64,000 bases of DNA, from assembly GCF_000390185.1 (NCBI RefSeq), contig NZ_AQHR01000056.1:1-64000 (forward strand), written 5' to 3'. Made by a program: the position numbers and the translations under genes. Source of the stretch: Lunatimonas lonarensis (GTDB taxonomy: Bacteria; Bacteroidota; Bacteroidia; Cytophagales; Cyclobacteriaceae). Under the pieces are notes generated by a model. That model was given only the letters and a program-made list of their open reading frames with translations. It ran no database searches and was not told the origin of the DNA. This document shows positions 56,113 to 64,000 of this stretch, piece by piece. Each line of letters starts with the position of its first letter. Within the stretch, counting starts at the first letter, position 1.

Positions 56113-58929
56113 ATGAATTTTATCACCCAGAGATGGAAAGTATTGGTTTCCGTCATCGTCCTCACTTGGCTGTTTTCTTGGATCGCCTATTCGGTCTCAT
56201 TAGAGAATAAGCATAAATACCTGCCTGCCTTCGTCCTGGGAGAGGAGGTGGATTTCAATACCCATATCCGGCCCATTTTTAACAAGAAATGCATTGCCTG
56301 TCACGGCGGGGTTAAGAAATCTGGTGGCTTCAGTTTGCTTTTTGAAGAGGAAGCACTCGTTGTGAACGAATCGGGTGAACGTGCCATTGTCCCCGGAAGC
56401 GTGCGCAAAAGTGAGTTGATCAAACGCATTAAGCATCATGATCCCGAATTACGGATGCCTTTGGAAGCAGATCCTTTGAGTGATGACGAGATCGACCTGT
56501 TGACTCGTTGGATCAATCAGGGAGCGAAATGGAAGGACCACTGGGCCTACATACCTCCTAAGCCCCAAACTGTACCGTCCGTTTCCTCTCCTTGGGTAAA
56601 GAACGACATAGATCGATTTGTCCTGGCAAAATTACAGCAGGAGAAGCTTCAGCCCAATCCGCAGGCGGATCGGTTTAGTTTGCTGCGCCGTGTCAGTTTA
56701 GATATTACGGGCCTTCCTCCCACTTTGGAGGAGGTAACGGCATTTATCGAGGACGATTCGCCGGAAGCGTATGAGCGGGTGGTGGATCGATTGCTTTCAT
56801 CCTCCGCCTATGGAGAGCGTTGGGCGGCGATGTGGATGGATCTGGCCCGGTACGCCGACTCCAAGGGCTATGAATCTGATCGACACCGCAGTATTTGGAA
56901 GTACAGGGACTGGTTGATCAAGGTGCTAAATGATAATATTCCCTTCGACCGGTTTGTTACCGAGCAGTTGGCAGGGGACCTGCTGCCCAATACAACCGAT
57001 GAGCTGTACATTGCCACGGCGTTTCACCGAAATTCAATGAACAACGATGAAGGGGGAACGGACAACGAGGAGTTTCGGGTGGCGGCTCTGATAGATCGGG
57101 TCAACACGACTTGGTCGGTCCTTCAAGGTACGACGATGGAGTGTGTCCAATGCCACAGTCATCCCTACGACCCCATACGCCATGAGGACTTTTACCGTTC
57201 CTATGCATTTTTTAATCAGAGTGCGGATGCAGATATACCCAGCGAAGCTCCCGTACTGATACAGTACAAGGAGGAGGAAGATCAGGCAAAGCTTGCAAGT
57301 ATTAAAAAATGGGTTGCTGAAACGGTAGCTCCGTCTGAACGTGATGCTAAGGTCGATTATTTCGAAAAGCTGATCCGGATCGGTGAGCCCAAACTACACC
57401 CCCATTATTTTGAGCAGATTGAAAAAGGCCTTCCTGTGCTGGGCACATCTACCTTCAAGGTGGCCGATAGTGTGTACTCCCGCATCAAGCAACTACCCTT
57501 TACAGGCAAAAATCGAATGATGCTCAGGTACCGGACCGAAAAGAGCATGGGGAATATGCAGCTTCGCTTGGATTCGAAAGAAGGCAAACTCATAGGAAAC
57601 CTACCCTTGGAAAGGAAGTTCCGAACAGAATACGACGAAAAGGAAAAAAAGAACAAAGAGTATGGAATGTATCAAACGGTTTCTATTCCCGTAGATCCCA
57701 TCGTAGGTACCCATGATCTGTATTTGGTGATTGACGGCCCGGAAGGATCCGGTTGCAACATAGAGTGGGTGGTGTTCCATGAATCCCTGCCCGGCGAAGA
57801 GGCTGCGGGCTACCCGGAAGTAGCCCAGACGCTTTACGATCTGTTAAACACCACCAAACCCAAGATTACGACACCTATTATGGTTGACTTGCCGGAGAGC
57901 CACCGACGTATGTCCAGGGTATTTGAGAAAGGTAATTGGCTGGTGCAGGGAGATGAAGTTTCTCCCGGTGTTCCCGCGAAATGGAATTCCTTTGATCCCT
58001 ACCCGCCAAACCGGCTTGGATTGGCCCAATGGCTGGTTTCCAAGGAAAATCCGTTGACGGCCAGGGTGATGGTCAACCGGATATGGGAGCAACTGTTTGG
58101 TTTGGGGATCGTAGAGACACTGGAGGATTTCGGTTCCCAGGGATTTGCCCCCTCGCATCCCGAGCTATTGGATTGGCTGGCGATGCAGTTCATGAATGAG
58201 CATGCATGGGAGTTGAAGCCCCTTATCAAACAATTGGTCATGTCGGCTACCTACCGTCAGTCTTCCCACCTTAGGGACGATCTACGGGATCGCGACCCGG
58301 ACAATTACCTGCTGGCGCGGGGACCTCGCTTGCGGTTGACTGCCGAACAGGTAAGGGATCAGGCCCTTGCGGTCAGTGGCTTGCTCAGTCGGAAAATGTA
58401 CGGACCTTCTGTAATGCCCGAGCAGCCCGAAGGGATCTGGCAGGTGGTATATAGTGGAGGAGAGAAATGGATGACCAGCAAAGGCGAGGATCGGTACCGC
58501 CGGGCGCTGTACACTTTCTGGAGGCGCACCAGTCCCTATCCTTCCTTTATCACCTTTGATGCACCTAGCAGGGAATTTTGTCTTCCCCGGCGTATTGACA
58601 CGAATACGCCCCTTCAGGCATTGGTAAAATTGAATGATCCGGTATATCTAGAGGCCTCGTTGTTCCTTGCCAAACGGGTATTGGAAGGTGTCCAAGGTGT
58701 ATCACCCACCGAAAAGCTTTCGCTTATGTACAGCTTTGCGATGCTAAGGGGGATAGATCTGGACAAGCTGGAAGCTCTTGAAAAACTGTACAAAGAAACG
58801 CAGGTTTACTTCGATAATGATCCCGAAGCCATTTGCCAGTTTACCGGGGAGGAAGACAAGGAATTGGCCGTCATGACCGTAGTAGCCAACGTAGTCATGA
58901 ATTTGGATGAATTTGTCATGAAATCATAA
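56113..58929 (+). CDS. Planctomycete-type cytochrome protein with PSCyt1, DUF1549, CBM6-like insert and DUF1553
   Basis: This 938-residue exported protein is of unknown function. An N-terminal hydrophobic stretch (about 8-30) is a signal or anchor. PSCyt1 follows with CIACH (60-64), DUF1549 (about 155-370) with a second CxxCH (CVQCH near 343), then an insert of about 450-560 that resembles a CBM6-like carbohydrate-binding fold ([12 protein letters not shown] and NIEWVVFHE), then DUF1553 (about 640-900). The shorter paralogue at 11171 lacks the insert. It is followed after 12 bases by a DUF1501 gene. The combination of heme motifs and a sugar-binding-like domain suggests a redox protein held on polysaccharide; no reaction is established. 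Confidence 0.88.
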   Translation: MNFITQRWKVLVSVIVLTWLFSWIAYSVSLENKHKYLPAFVLGEEVDFNTHIRPIFNKKCIACHGGVKKSGGFSLLFEEEALVVNESGERAIVPGSVRKSELIKRIKHHDPELRMPLEADPLSDDEIDLLTRWINQGAKWKDHWAYIPPKPQTVPSVSSPWVKNDIDRFVLAKLQQEKLQPNPQADRFSLLRRVSLDITGLPPTLEEVTAFIEDDSPEAYERVVDRLLSSSAYGERWAAMWMDLARYADSKGYESDRHRSIWKYRDWLIKVLNDNIPFDRFVTEQLAGDLLPNTTDELYIATAFHRNSMNNDEGGTDNEEFRVAALIDRVNTTWSVLQGTTMECVQCHSHPYDPIRHEDFYRSYAFFNQSADADIPSEAPVLIQYKEEEDQAKLASIKKWVAETVAPSERDAKVDYFEKLIRIGEPKLHPHYFEQIEKGLPVLGTSTFKVADSVYSRIKQLPFTGKNRMMLRYRTEKSMGNMQLRLDSKEGKLIGNLPLERKFRTEYDEKEKKNKEYGMYQTVSIPVDPIVGTHDLYLVIDGPEGSGCNIEWVVFHESLPGEEAAGYPEVAQTLYDLLNTTKPKITTPIMVDLPESHRRMSRVFEKGNWLVQGDEVSPGVPAKWNSFDPYPPNRLGLAQWLVSKENPLTARVMVNRIWEQLFGLGIVETLEDFGSQGFAPSHPELLDWLAMQFMNEHAWELKPLIKQLVMSATYRQSSHLRDDLRDRDPDNYLLARGPRLRLTAEQVRDQALAVSGLLSRKMYGPSVMPEQPEGIWQVVYSGGEKWMTSKGEDRYRRALYTFWRRTSPYPSFITFDAPSREFCLPRRIDTNTPLQALVKLNDPVYLEASLFLAKRVLEGVQGVSPTEKLSLMYSFAMLRGIDLDKLEALEKLYKETQVYFDNDPEAICQFTGEEDKELAVMTVVANVVMNLDEFVMKS

Positions 58930-58941
58930 CGAACACACTAG

Positions 58942-60420
58942 ATGAACGTACTGCAGGAACTGCAATTTAGGTCGTTACAGCAAGAGACAAGGAGGCATTT
59001 TCTCAGAAAATGTGCTGCCGGCCTGGGAGCCGTGGCCTTTGGATCAATGATGGCCTGTGGCACATCACGCCGTGAGGAACAGCAGGCCAAACAGGTGATG
59101 GAAGGATTGGCTGCCAAGTTGCCCCACTTCGCACCAAAAGCGAAGCGCATCATTTACCTGCACATGGCGGGGGCACCTTCCCAGCTTGAGCTGTTTGACT
59201 ACAAACCCGAACTGGCCAAGCTGGATGGCAAAGACTGTCCCCAATCCTTGTTGGAGGGGAAGAAGTTTGCCTTTATACAAGGCGTTCCCAAAATGCTTGG
59301 CCCTCAGGCTGAGTTTAGGCCGAGGGGTGAATCAGGTATGATGGTATCGGATCTGTTGCCGCATTTCTCCACCATCGTGGACGATGTCAGCCTGATCAAG
59401 ACGATGCACACCGACGAATTTAACCATGCCCCCGCTCAGCTGTTGCTTCAGACGGGTGGCCCCAGACTTGGCCGACCCAGTATGGGCTCATGGGTGACCT
59501 ACGGGCTGGGTACCGATAACGAGAACCTGCCCGGTTTTATCGTACTGGTTTCGGGTGGCAATACGCCCGATGCGGGCAAGTCGGTGTGGGGAAGTGGGTT
59601 TTTGCCCTCCGTTTATCAAGGGGTGCAGTGTCGTTCCGAAGGGGATCCGGTACTTTATGTTTCCAATCCCGATGGAATGAGCGGAGACTTACGTCGCCAA
59701 ACCATCGATGCCATCAACCAGGTAAACGAAAGGGAATACCAGGATGTACGCGATCCGGAGATATTGACCCGCATATCCCAATACGAGATGGCGTTTCGTA
59801 TGCAGACCTCCGTTCCGGAAGTAATGGATATCAAGGACGAACCGGAATACATCCATCAGATGTACGGTACCGAACCCGGGAAGACCTCTTTTGCCAATAA
59901 CTGCCTCCTGGCTAGACGGTTGGTGGAGCAGGGGGTACGCTTCGTGCAGTTGTTTGATTGGGGCTGGGATACCCATGGGGTCAGCGAGGGGGATTCCCTG
60001 GAAAATGGACTGGTAAGGAAGTGTGGCCAGGTAGATCGGCCTATGGCTGCTCTGGTGAAAGACCTGAAGCAACGGGGATTGTTGGATGAGACCCTCGTGG
60101 TCTGGGGTGGAGAGTTCGGCAGGACTCCCATGCAGGAAAACCGGGGAGGTAGGGTATGGCCGTTCAAGGGCAGAGATCACCATACAGAGGCCTTTCCGAT
60201 TTGGATGGCCGGAGGAGGTGTGAAAGGAGGGTTCACCTTGGGGGAAACCGACGAAATCGGCTACTATGCGGTCAAGGACAAGGTCCACGTACATGACCTA
60301 CAGGCCACCATTTTGCATTTGGCCGGTATGGACCACGAAAAATTCACGTACTTTGCCCAGGGCCGGGATTTCCGCCTGACCGATGTGGCGGGAAAAGTAG
60401 TTCATAAAGTAATTGCCTAG
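58942..60420 (+). CDS. DUF1501-family Tat lipoprotein
   Basis: This is a 492-residue protein of the DUF1501 family, related to the alkaline phosphatase/sulfatase superfamily. The N-terminus combines a twin-arginine motif (TRRHFLRK, Arg17-Arg18) with a lipobox MMACG (Cys39), so it is likely exported folded and anchored to a membrane. The body includes [20 protein letters not shown] (about 71-90), [17 protein letters not shown], a C-terminal GWDTHG and the [25 protein letters not shown] region with His, Asp and Glu that could bind metals. It lies 12 bases after the PSCyt1/DUF1553 gene and 15 before the cytochrome/LRR gene. DUF1549-1553 and DUF1501 genes are regularly paired in Planctomycetota, but the reaction is unknown. 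Confidence 0.9.
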   Translation: MNVLQELQFRSLQQETRRHFLRKCAAGLGAVAFGSMMACGTSRREEQQAKQVMEGLAAKLPHFAPKAKRIIYLHMAGAPSQLELFDYKPELAKLDGKDCPQSLLEGKKFAFIQGVPKMLGPQAEFRPRGESGMMVSDLLPHFSTIVDDVSLIKTMHTDEFNHAPAQLLLQTGGPRLGRPSMGSWVTYGLGTDNENLPGFIVLVSGGNTPDAGKSVWGSGFLPSVYQGVQCRSEGDPVLYVSNPDGMSGDLRRQTIDAINQVNEREYQDVRDPEILTRISQYEMAFRMQTSVPEVMDIKDEPEYIHQMYGTEPGKTSFANNCLLARRLVEQGVRFVQLFDWGWDTHGVSEGDSLENGLVRKCGQVDRPMAALVKDLKQRGLLDETLVVWGGEFGRTPMQENRGGRVWPFKGRDHHTEAFPIWMAGGGVKGGFTLGETDEIGYYAVKDKVHVHDLQATILHLAGMDHEKFTYFAQGRDFRLTDVAGKVVHKVIA

Positions 60421-60435
60421 TAATTAAAAAAATAG

Positions 60436-61887
60436 ATGGAGGAATCAGGAGATTTGTTGCTTTTTTTGGGGAGGTTTCACCCCTTGTTTCTACACCTGCC
60501 CATTGGCTTCTTGGTGATGGCGGTGATGCTGGAGATCGTTTCGAAGCGGGAAAAGTACCAGTCACTTCGCCCGGCTGTTGGGTTTACGCTTTTTGTTGGT
60601 GCCGTTTCTGCCCTATTGGCAGCGGTACTGGGGCTTATGCTTGCCAGGGATGGTGGATATAGCGAGGACTTGCTGAGTATCCACCAATGGTTGGGGATTG
60701 CCTTGGTCGTGTTTTCGTTTGCGGCTTGGTGGCTGCAGCGTCAATACGAGCAAAAGAGTACCGATCAGCTCAAAAAGGCTTATTTTGGGAGCCTAGCGCT
60801 GATGATGGTGTTTTTGGGAGGTGCCGGACATTACGGTGGCTCGCTTACCCATGGGAGCAATTACCTGACCCAAAACATGCCCAACTCCCTCCGCAGCCTG
60901 CTGGGAATGGAACAGACCAAGGGACCCAAGCTGATAACCAACCTCGAAGAGGCCGAAGTATTTGGAGACATCGTGCATCCCATTCTGGAAATGCGCTGCA
61001 ATTCCTGCCATAACGCCAGCAAGAAAAAAGGTGACCTACAGATGCATACCGTGCAGGCCTTGCAGCGGGGCGGTGACAGTGGCGCAGCCTTTGTCGCTGG
61101 TGATCCCGCGCAGAGTTTGTTATTGCAGCGGATTCACCTTCCTGAAACCGATGACGAACACATGCCGCCCAAGGGCAAAACCCAGCTGACCGATCAGCAA
61201 ATAGCCCTGTTGGAGTGGTGGATTGCCGAAGGAGCTCCCTTTGACAAGCGGGTTGCCGACCTGCGGGTAGAAGGAGAAATAGACGCCATCTTGCAGACGC
61301 TGGTTGACCCAAATGCCAACAAATCGGAAGTAGAGATTCTCTTGGCCAATGAGCCGTCCATGCCCAACCGGGAGAAAATTGATGCATTTCGGGAGCAGGG
61401 GGTAATGATCAAAACCTTGTCGGCAAAGTCGAATTGGCTGCAGGTCACCGTAGACAAGAAGCTTCCTGTCGCCGAGCTGTTGGCTGGTTTGGCGGAGAGT
61501 TTTCCCGAACAGATTACCTGGTTGGACCTGAAGGAAGCAGAGATCACGGATGAGGAGCTGAAGCCGGTTAGGGAATTGAAGCATCTGACGAAATTGAGGC
61601 TGGAAAAAACACCGGTCTCAGACGCCGGAATGGAACACCTTAGCGGACTTTCGTACCTGGAGTTTTTGAATCTATATAGCTCCCGTGTGGGTGATCAGGG
61701 CATAGCGAAGCTAGGAAGCCTAAAGAATCTGCGTAGCCTCTACGCTTGGGACACCCAGGTCACCGAGGCCGGAGCCTCCCAATTGGAGAGTCAGTTGAGT
61801 AGATTGACCGTTAACCTGGGTTTCGAAGTCAACGTAGTCGATTCGCTGACGGTTGAGGTATTGCCGGTGGGTTACAAGCAGCCCTAA
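60436..61887 (+). CDS. Membrane-anchored c-type cytochrome with leucine-rich repeats
   Basis: This is a 483-residue protein of an unusual build. Residues about 5-135 hold four hydrophobic segments, similar to the DUF2231 membrane domain (GRFHPLFLHLPIGFL). A soluble PSCyt1-like cytochrome domain follows with CNSCH (about 187-191) and a second MPPKGK-type heme-region motif. From about 340 to 470 are leucine-rich repeats (EQITWLDLKEAEITDEELK, LEFLNLYSSRVGDQG, LRSLYAWDTQVTEAG). It is the third gene of the compact trio, 15 bases after DUF1501. It could pass electrons to or from the membrane while the LRR domain binds a partner; this is inference from domain order. Confidence 0.88.
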   Translation: MEESGDLLLFLGRFHPLFLHLPIGFLVMAVMLEIVSKREKYQSLRPAVGFTLFVGAVSALLAAVLGLMLARDGGYSEDLLSIHQWLGIALVVFSFAAWWLQRQYEQKSTDQLKKAYFGSLALMMVFLGGAGHYGGSLTHGSNYLTQNMPNSLRSLLGMEQTKGPKLITNLEEAEVFGDIVHPILEMRCNSCHNASKKKGDLQMHTVQALQRGGDSGAAFVAGDPAQSLLLQRIHLPETDDEHMPPKGKTQLTDQQIALLEWWIAEGAPFDKRVADLRVEGEIDAILQTLVDPNANKSEVEILLANEPSMPNREKIDAFREQGVMIKTLSAKSNWLQVTVDKKLPVAELLAGLAESFPEQITWLDLKEAEITDEELKPVRELKHLTKLRLEKTPVSDAGMEHLSGLSYLEFLNLYSSRVGDQGIAKLGSLKNLRSLYAWDTQVTEAGASQLESQLSRLTVNLGFEVNVVDSLTVEVLPVGYKQP

Positions 61888-61976
61888 GCCTGTGGCCCGA
61901 ATCCTTCGAAATAGTTGTTTAGATGAATTACCCGTCGGGCTGTCCGTTACAGCTTTCCCTGAACCCTTCCTAAACT

Positions 61977-63419
61977 ATGCGGGCACGGCGTTTGGGTAGT
62001 TGGCTGGGGCCATTGTTTTTTGGGGGAATCCTTCTTGCTTCCCAAGTGGGGCTTTGGGAGTTGTCCGACGCGGTCAAGGTACTGGCGCTTGCGGCCTGGA
62101 TGGTCACTTGGTGGGTCACCGAGGCCGTACCCATACCGGTGACCGCTCTGCTTCCGATGGTGCTGTTCCCTTTGCTGGGTATTTTTGATATGAAGGGTGC
62201 CAGCCTGCCCTATTCAGATCCGGTGATTTATCTGTTTATGGGCGGCTTTATAATTGCCCTCGCCATGGAAAAGAACAGACTGCACCTACGGATTGCGCTG
62301 AACCTGATCCGAATTACGGGCACCCGAGCAAACGGGATCTTATGGGGTTTTTTTCTGGCTACAGCTTTTTTGAGTATGTGGATAAGCAATACGGCGACGG
62401 CCGTGATGATGCTGCCGATTGCCATGTCCATTGTACGGTTGATACAGGCCGCCAATCCGGTTATGGAGAAGGATAAGGGCTTTCGCAACTTTTCCTTTAC
62501 GCTCATGCTAGGGATTGCTTATTCGGCCAATATTGGTGGGGTCATTACCTTGATTGGCACCCCTCCCAACGTGGTTTTGGTGGGTTTTATGCAGCAGTTT
62601 TATGGTTATACCCTCGATTTTAACCGTTGGCTGCTGATAGGGATCCCGGTGGGAGGGCTGATGCTACTTTTGATGTACCTTGTTATGGTGGGATTCATGT
62701 ATCCCAATCGTCTCGGACGGATCGGTGGATCAGAGCAGGTAATACGAAGACAGTTGGCAGAGTTGGGGCCCATCTCCAGGGCAGAAGTACGCGTCAGTTT
62801 GGTTCTAATGGCGACGGCACTGTGCTGGATACTGCGGGAACCGCTAAACCTGCTGTTTCAAACCAACCTCCTGAACGACACGATCATTGCCATGACCGGG
62901 GGCATTGCGATGTTTTTGGTGCCCGCTGGCAAGGGCGACACCGATAAGCTGCTAGACTGGAGCAGCACGAAGGGGTTGCCTTGGGGTATACTGCTGCTGT
63001 TTGGTGGGGGCATGAGCCTGGCCAAGGGTATGGAAGCGGCCGGCATTATTCAGGGCATTGGAGAGACTGTTTCCGGCTTTTCTTTGGTCTCTGTTTCCGT
63101 ATTGTGCCTTTTGTTGATTTTGGTCTCCCTTTTTCTGACCGAACTGATGAGCAACGTGGCATTGGTTACCATATTTGTTCCTGTGGTGTTTGGGATTGCC
63201 GATGGCCTGGGCGAGCAGGTTTTGCCGTTGGTGATACCTATTACCATGGCATCCAGTTTTGCCTTTATGCTGCCTATCTCCACCCCGCCCAATGCGATCC
63301 TTTTTTCCAGCGGCTTCATACCCATCCGGGATATGATGAGGGTAGGGGTATGGCTAAACCTACTGGCGGTATTGCTGCTTTGGGGAGTAGGGGTGGTACT
63401 TGTGAAGTGGGTGTTTTAA
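61977..63419 (+). CDS. SLC13/DASS-family sodium:anion symporter
   Basis: This is a 480-residue polytopic inner-membrane transporter of the divalent anion:sodium symporter family. It has about a dozen membrane segments and the two SNT-like signatures SNTATAVMMLPIA (about 139-151) and SNVALVTIFVPVV (about 392-404), as well as GTPPNVVLVG and STPPNAILFSSG. Family members carry succinate, malate or sulfate, and the sequence does not distinguish these. It lies 89 bases after the trio and downstream of two sulfatases, so uptake of released sulfate is a reasonable idea. Alternatively it imports dicarboxylates. Confidence 0.9.
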   Translation: MRARRLGSWLGPLFFGGILLASQVGLWELSDAVKVLALAAWMVTWWVTEAVPIPVTALLPMVLFPLLGIFDMKGASLPYSDPVIYLFMGGFIIALAMEKNRLHLRIALNLIRITGTRANGILWGFFLATAFLSMWISNTATAVMMLPIAMSIVRLIQAANPVMEKDKGFRNFSFTLMLGIAYSANIGGVITLIGTPPNVVLVGFMQQFYGYTLDFNRWLLIGIPVGGLMLLLMYLVMVGFMYPNRLGRIGGSEQVIRRQLAELGPISRAEVRVSLVLMATALCWILREPLNLLFQTNLLNDTIIAMTGGIAMFLVPAGKGDTDKLLDWSSTKGLPWGILLLFGGGMSLAKGMEAAGIIQGIGETVSGFSLVSVSVLCLLLILVSLFLTELMSNVALVTIFVPVVFGIADGLGEQVLPLVIPITMASSFAFMLPISTPPNAILFSSGFIPIRDMMRVGVWLNLLAVLLLWGVGVVLVKWVF

Positions 63420-63534
63420 CGCATTATTTTATAGTTCTTTCCCGTATTTAATTACGTGAAATAGGAGATGTTGTAATAATCTATATATTTACGATTATTG
63501 TTTACTTTTTAGTCACAATTAACAGCTTAACAAG

Positions 63535-63666
63535 ATGGAGAAAAAAAAATGGAGTGAGCCAGAGATGGCTCCAATGGAGATTCTCGGAGGTAGCTTGGTA
63601 ATGTTTAATGAGACTTTTTCAGCAGCTACTACTGGAAGAGGTACTGTAAACGACGATATTTCCTAA
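63535..63666 (+). CDS. Small peptide, possible RiPP precursor
   Basis: This 43-residue peptide begins MEKKKWSEPEM, contains an LGG at 17-19, and ends in a small, polar Gly/Thr/Asp/Ser-rich tail (TTGRGTVNDDIS). A basic start with a (W/Y)xxP-type motif and a polar tail is typical of RiPP precursors recognised by PqqD-like domains, including lasso-type leaders. A TTG step before the tail would give a core of only 10 residues, which is short for a lasso peptide. Cleavage after the LGG would give 24 residues. Modifying genes would lie beyond the window edge. The upstream region is AT-rich and the gene is separated by 115 bases from the transporter. No family was recognised. Confidence 0.55.
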   Translation: MEKKKWSEPEMAPMEILGGSLVMFNETFSAATTGRGTVNDDIS

Positions 63667-64000
63667 ATCAAAAAAATGAAAAATAGTGATCCATTTAGGG
63701 CCGCTTTTTTTGTTTTTATGGGGGACTTCTTTTTTTCGTTGCTAACTGGATCTGGTAAACCCCTAGTCAGCGTCTTCTTTATCGAATAATCCAACGTGGG
63801 TTGTTGTTCGCATAGTGATGGGGATTCTAGCGGCGTTTAATGGTTCGCTGGGCTTTTTCTCTCTTTCAAACTATGCCCATTGGTTTTCGTCCAATCCGTA
63901 TTCTTGGACAAGTCGGTTATCGAAATGATCTCTTCGCAAATTTTTTGGATGTTCGTGTTGGATAATTCAATGTTTTGGCATATTTTCGATGGCGAATACA
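63667..64000. other. Right-edge region with short unassigned frames
   Basis: The last 334 bases contain no confident gene. A 37-codon frame starts at 63676 (MKNSDPFRAAFF, hydrophobic, stop near 63790). An overlapping frame ends at 63928 and reads through a hydrophobic stretch (VVVRIVMGILAAFNGSLGFFSLS). A third frame opens at 63925 with an ATGA overlap and runs off the edge (MISSQIFWMFVLDNSMF). Together they could be a frameshifted or partial membrane protein next to the small peptide gene, but T-rich DNA produces hydrophobic frames by chance. Confidence 0.3.

Noticed and set aside
1-64000. CRISPR arrays, insertion sequences, prophage, tRNA or rRNA genes
   Set aside because: No direct-repeat arrays, transposase or integrase coding regions, or recognisable RNA genes were seen in the window. 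Small RNAs cannot be excluded by eye.
63676-64000. Short hydrophobic frames as a defined membrane protein
   Set aside because: They lie in T-rich DNA, are in different frames, and match nothing recognisable; the sequence stops before they can be judged.

Overview
The window looks like chromosomal DNA of a Bacteroidota bacterium, most likely Cytophagales (a Cyclobacteriaceae-like organism). The evidence is two SusC/SusD pairs, TonB-dependent uptake, lipoproteins with Bacteroidota-style lipoboxes, promoters resembling TTTG-N19-TAnnTTTG, a sufBCDSE-sufT-bacilliredoxin operon, and many secreted catabolic enzymes. No rRNA, tRNA, CRISPR array, insertion sequence or phage gene was found.

Layout. 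1-10.8 kb is mostly core metabolism on the minus strand: a DEAD-box RNA helicase, citrate synthase, a seven-gene Fe-S assembly operon (sufB, C, D, S, E, T and a bacilliredoxin) and an Lrp/AsnC regulator. 11-28.8 kb is accessory catabolism: an isolated planctomycete-type cytochrome protein (PSCyt1/DUF1549/DUF1553), a lacI-GH10 xylanase operon diverging from a DUF6807-ThuA-Gfo/Idh/MocA set followed by mannonate dehydratase (a glucuronoxylan or hexuronate theme), a malate synthase with a lactate/glycolate-type permease, a second Gfo/Idh/MocA protein, a glycosyltransferase and a secreted ADP-ribosylglycohydrolase-fold protein. 28.9-39.5 kb holds two SusC/SusD pairs, the SusC genes being divergent. 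39.7-46.7 kb is a heme uptake operon (hmuT, U, V, S, a TonB receptor and a HmuY-like lipoprotein). 47-63.4 kb is entirely plus-strand: Gfo/Idh/MocA, GH31, sulfatase, PhoD-like phosphatase, a second sulfatase, then a compact trio (PSCyt1-DUF1549-CBM6-like-DUF1553 protein, DUF1501 Tat lipoprotein, membrane cytochrome with leucine-rich repeats) and an SLC13-type anion transporter. The right edge carries a 43-residue peptide gene that looks like a RiPP precursor.

Two regulatory links come directly from the sequence. A 23-bp palindrome (perfect 11-1-11 arms) lies upstream of sufB, and a 20/23 match lies at a similar position upstream of hmuT, suggesting one metal-responsive regulator (probably Fur) for Fe-S assembly and heme uptake. 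A 16-bp LacI-type operator lies between lacI and the DUF6807 gene, and a 14/16 match lies upstream of the minus-strand SusC gene 18 kb away, suggesting that this LacI controls xylanase, processing enzymes and an outer-membrane glycan importer together.

The least understood system is the trio at 56.1-61.9 kb. It combines predicted c-type hemes, a carbohydrate-binding-like insert, a DUF1501 lipoprotein and a membrane-anchored heme/LRR protein, next to two sulfatases and a possible sulfate transporter. Its chemistry cannot be read from the sequence, but the arrangement suggests a surface or periplasmic redox complex acting on, or sensing, sulfated polysaccharide.
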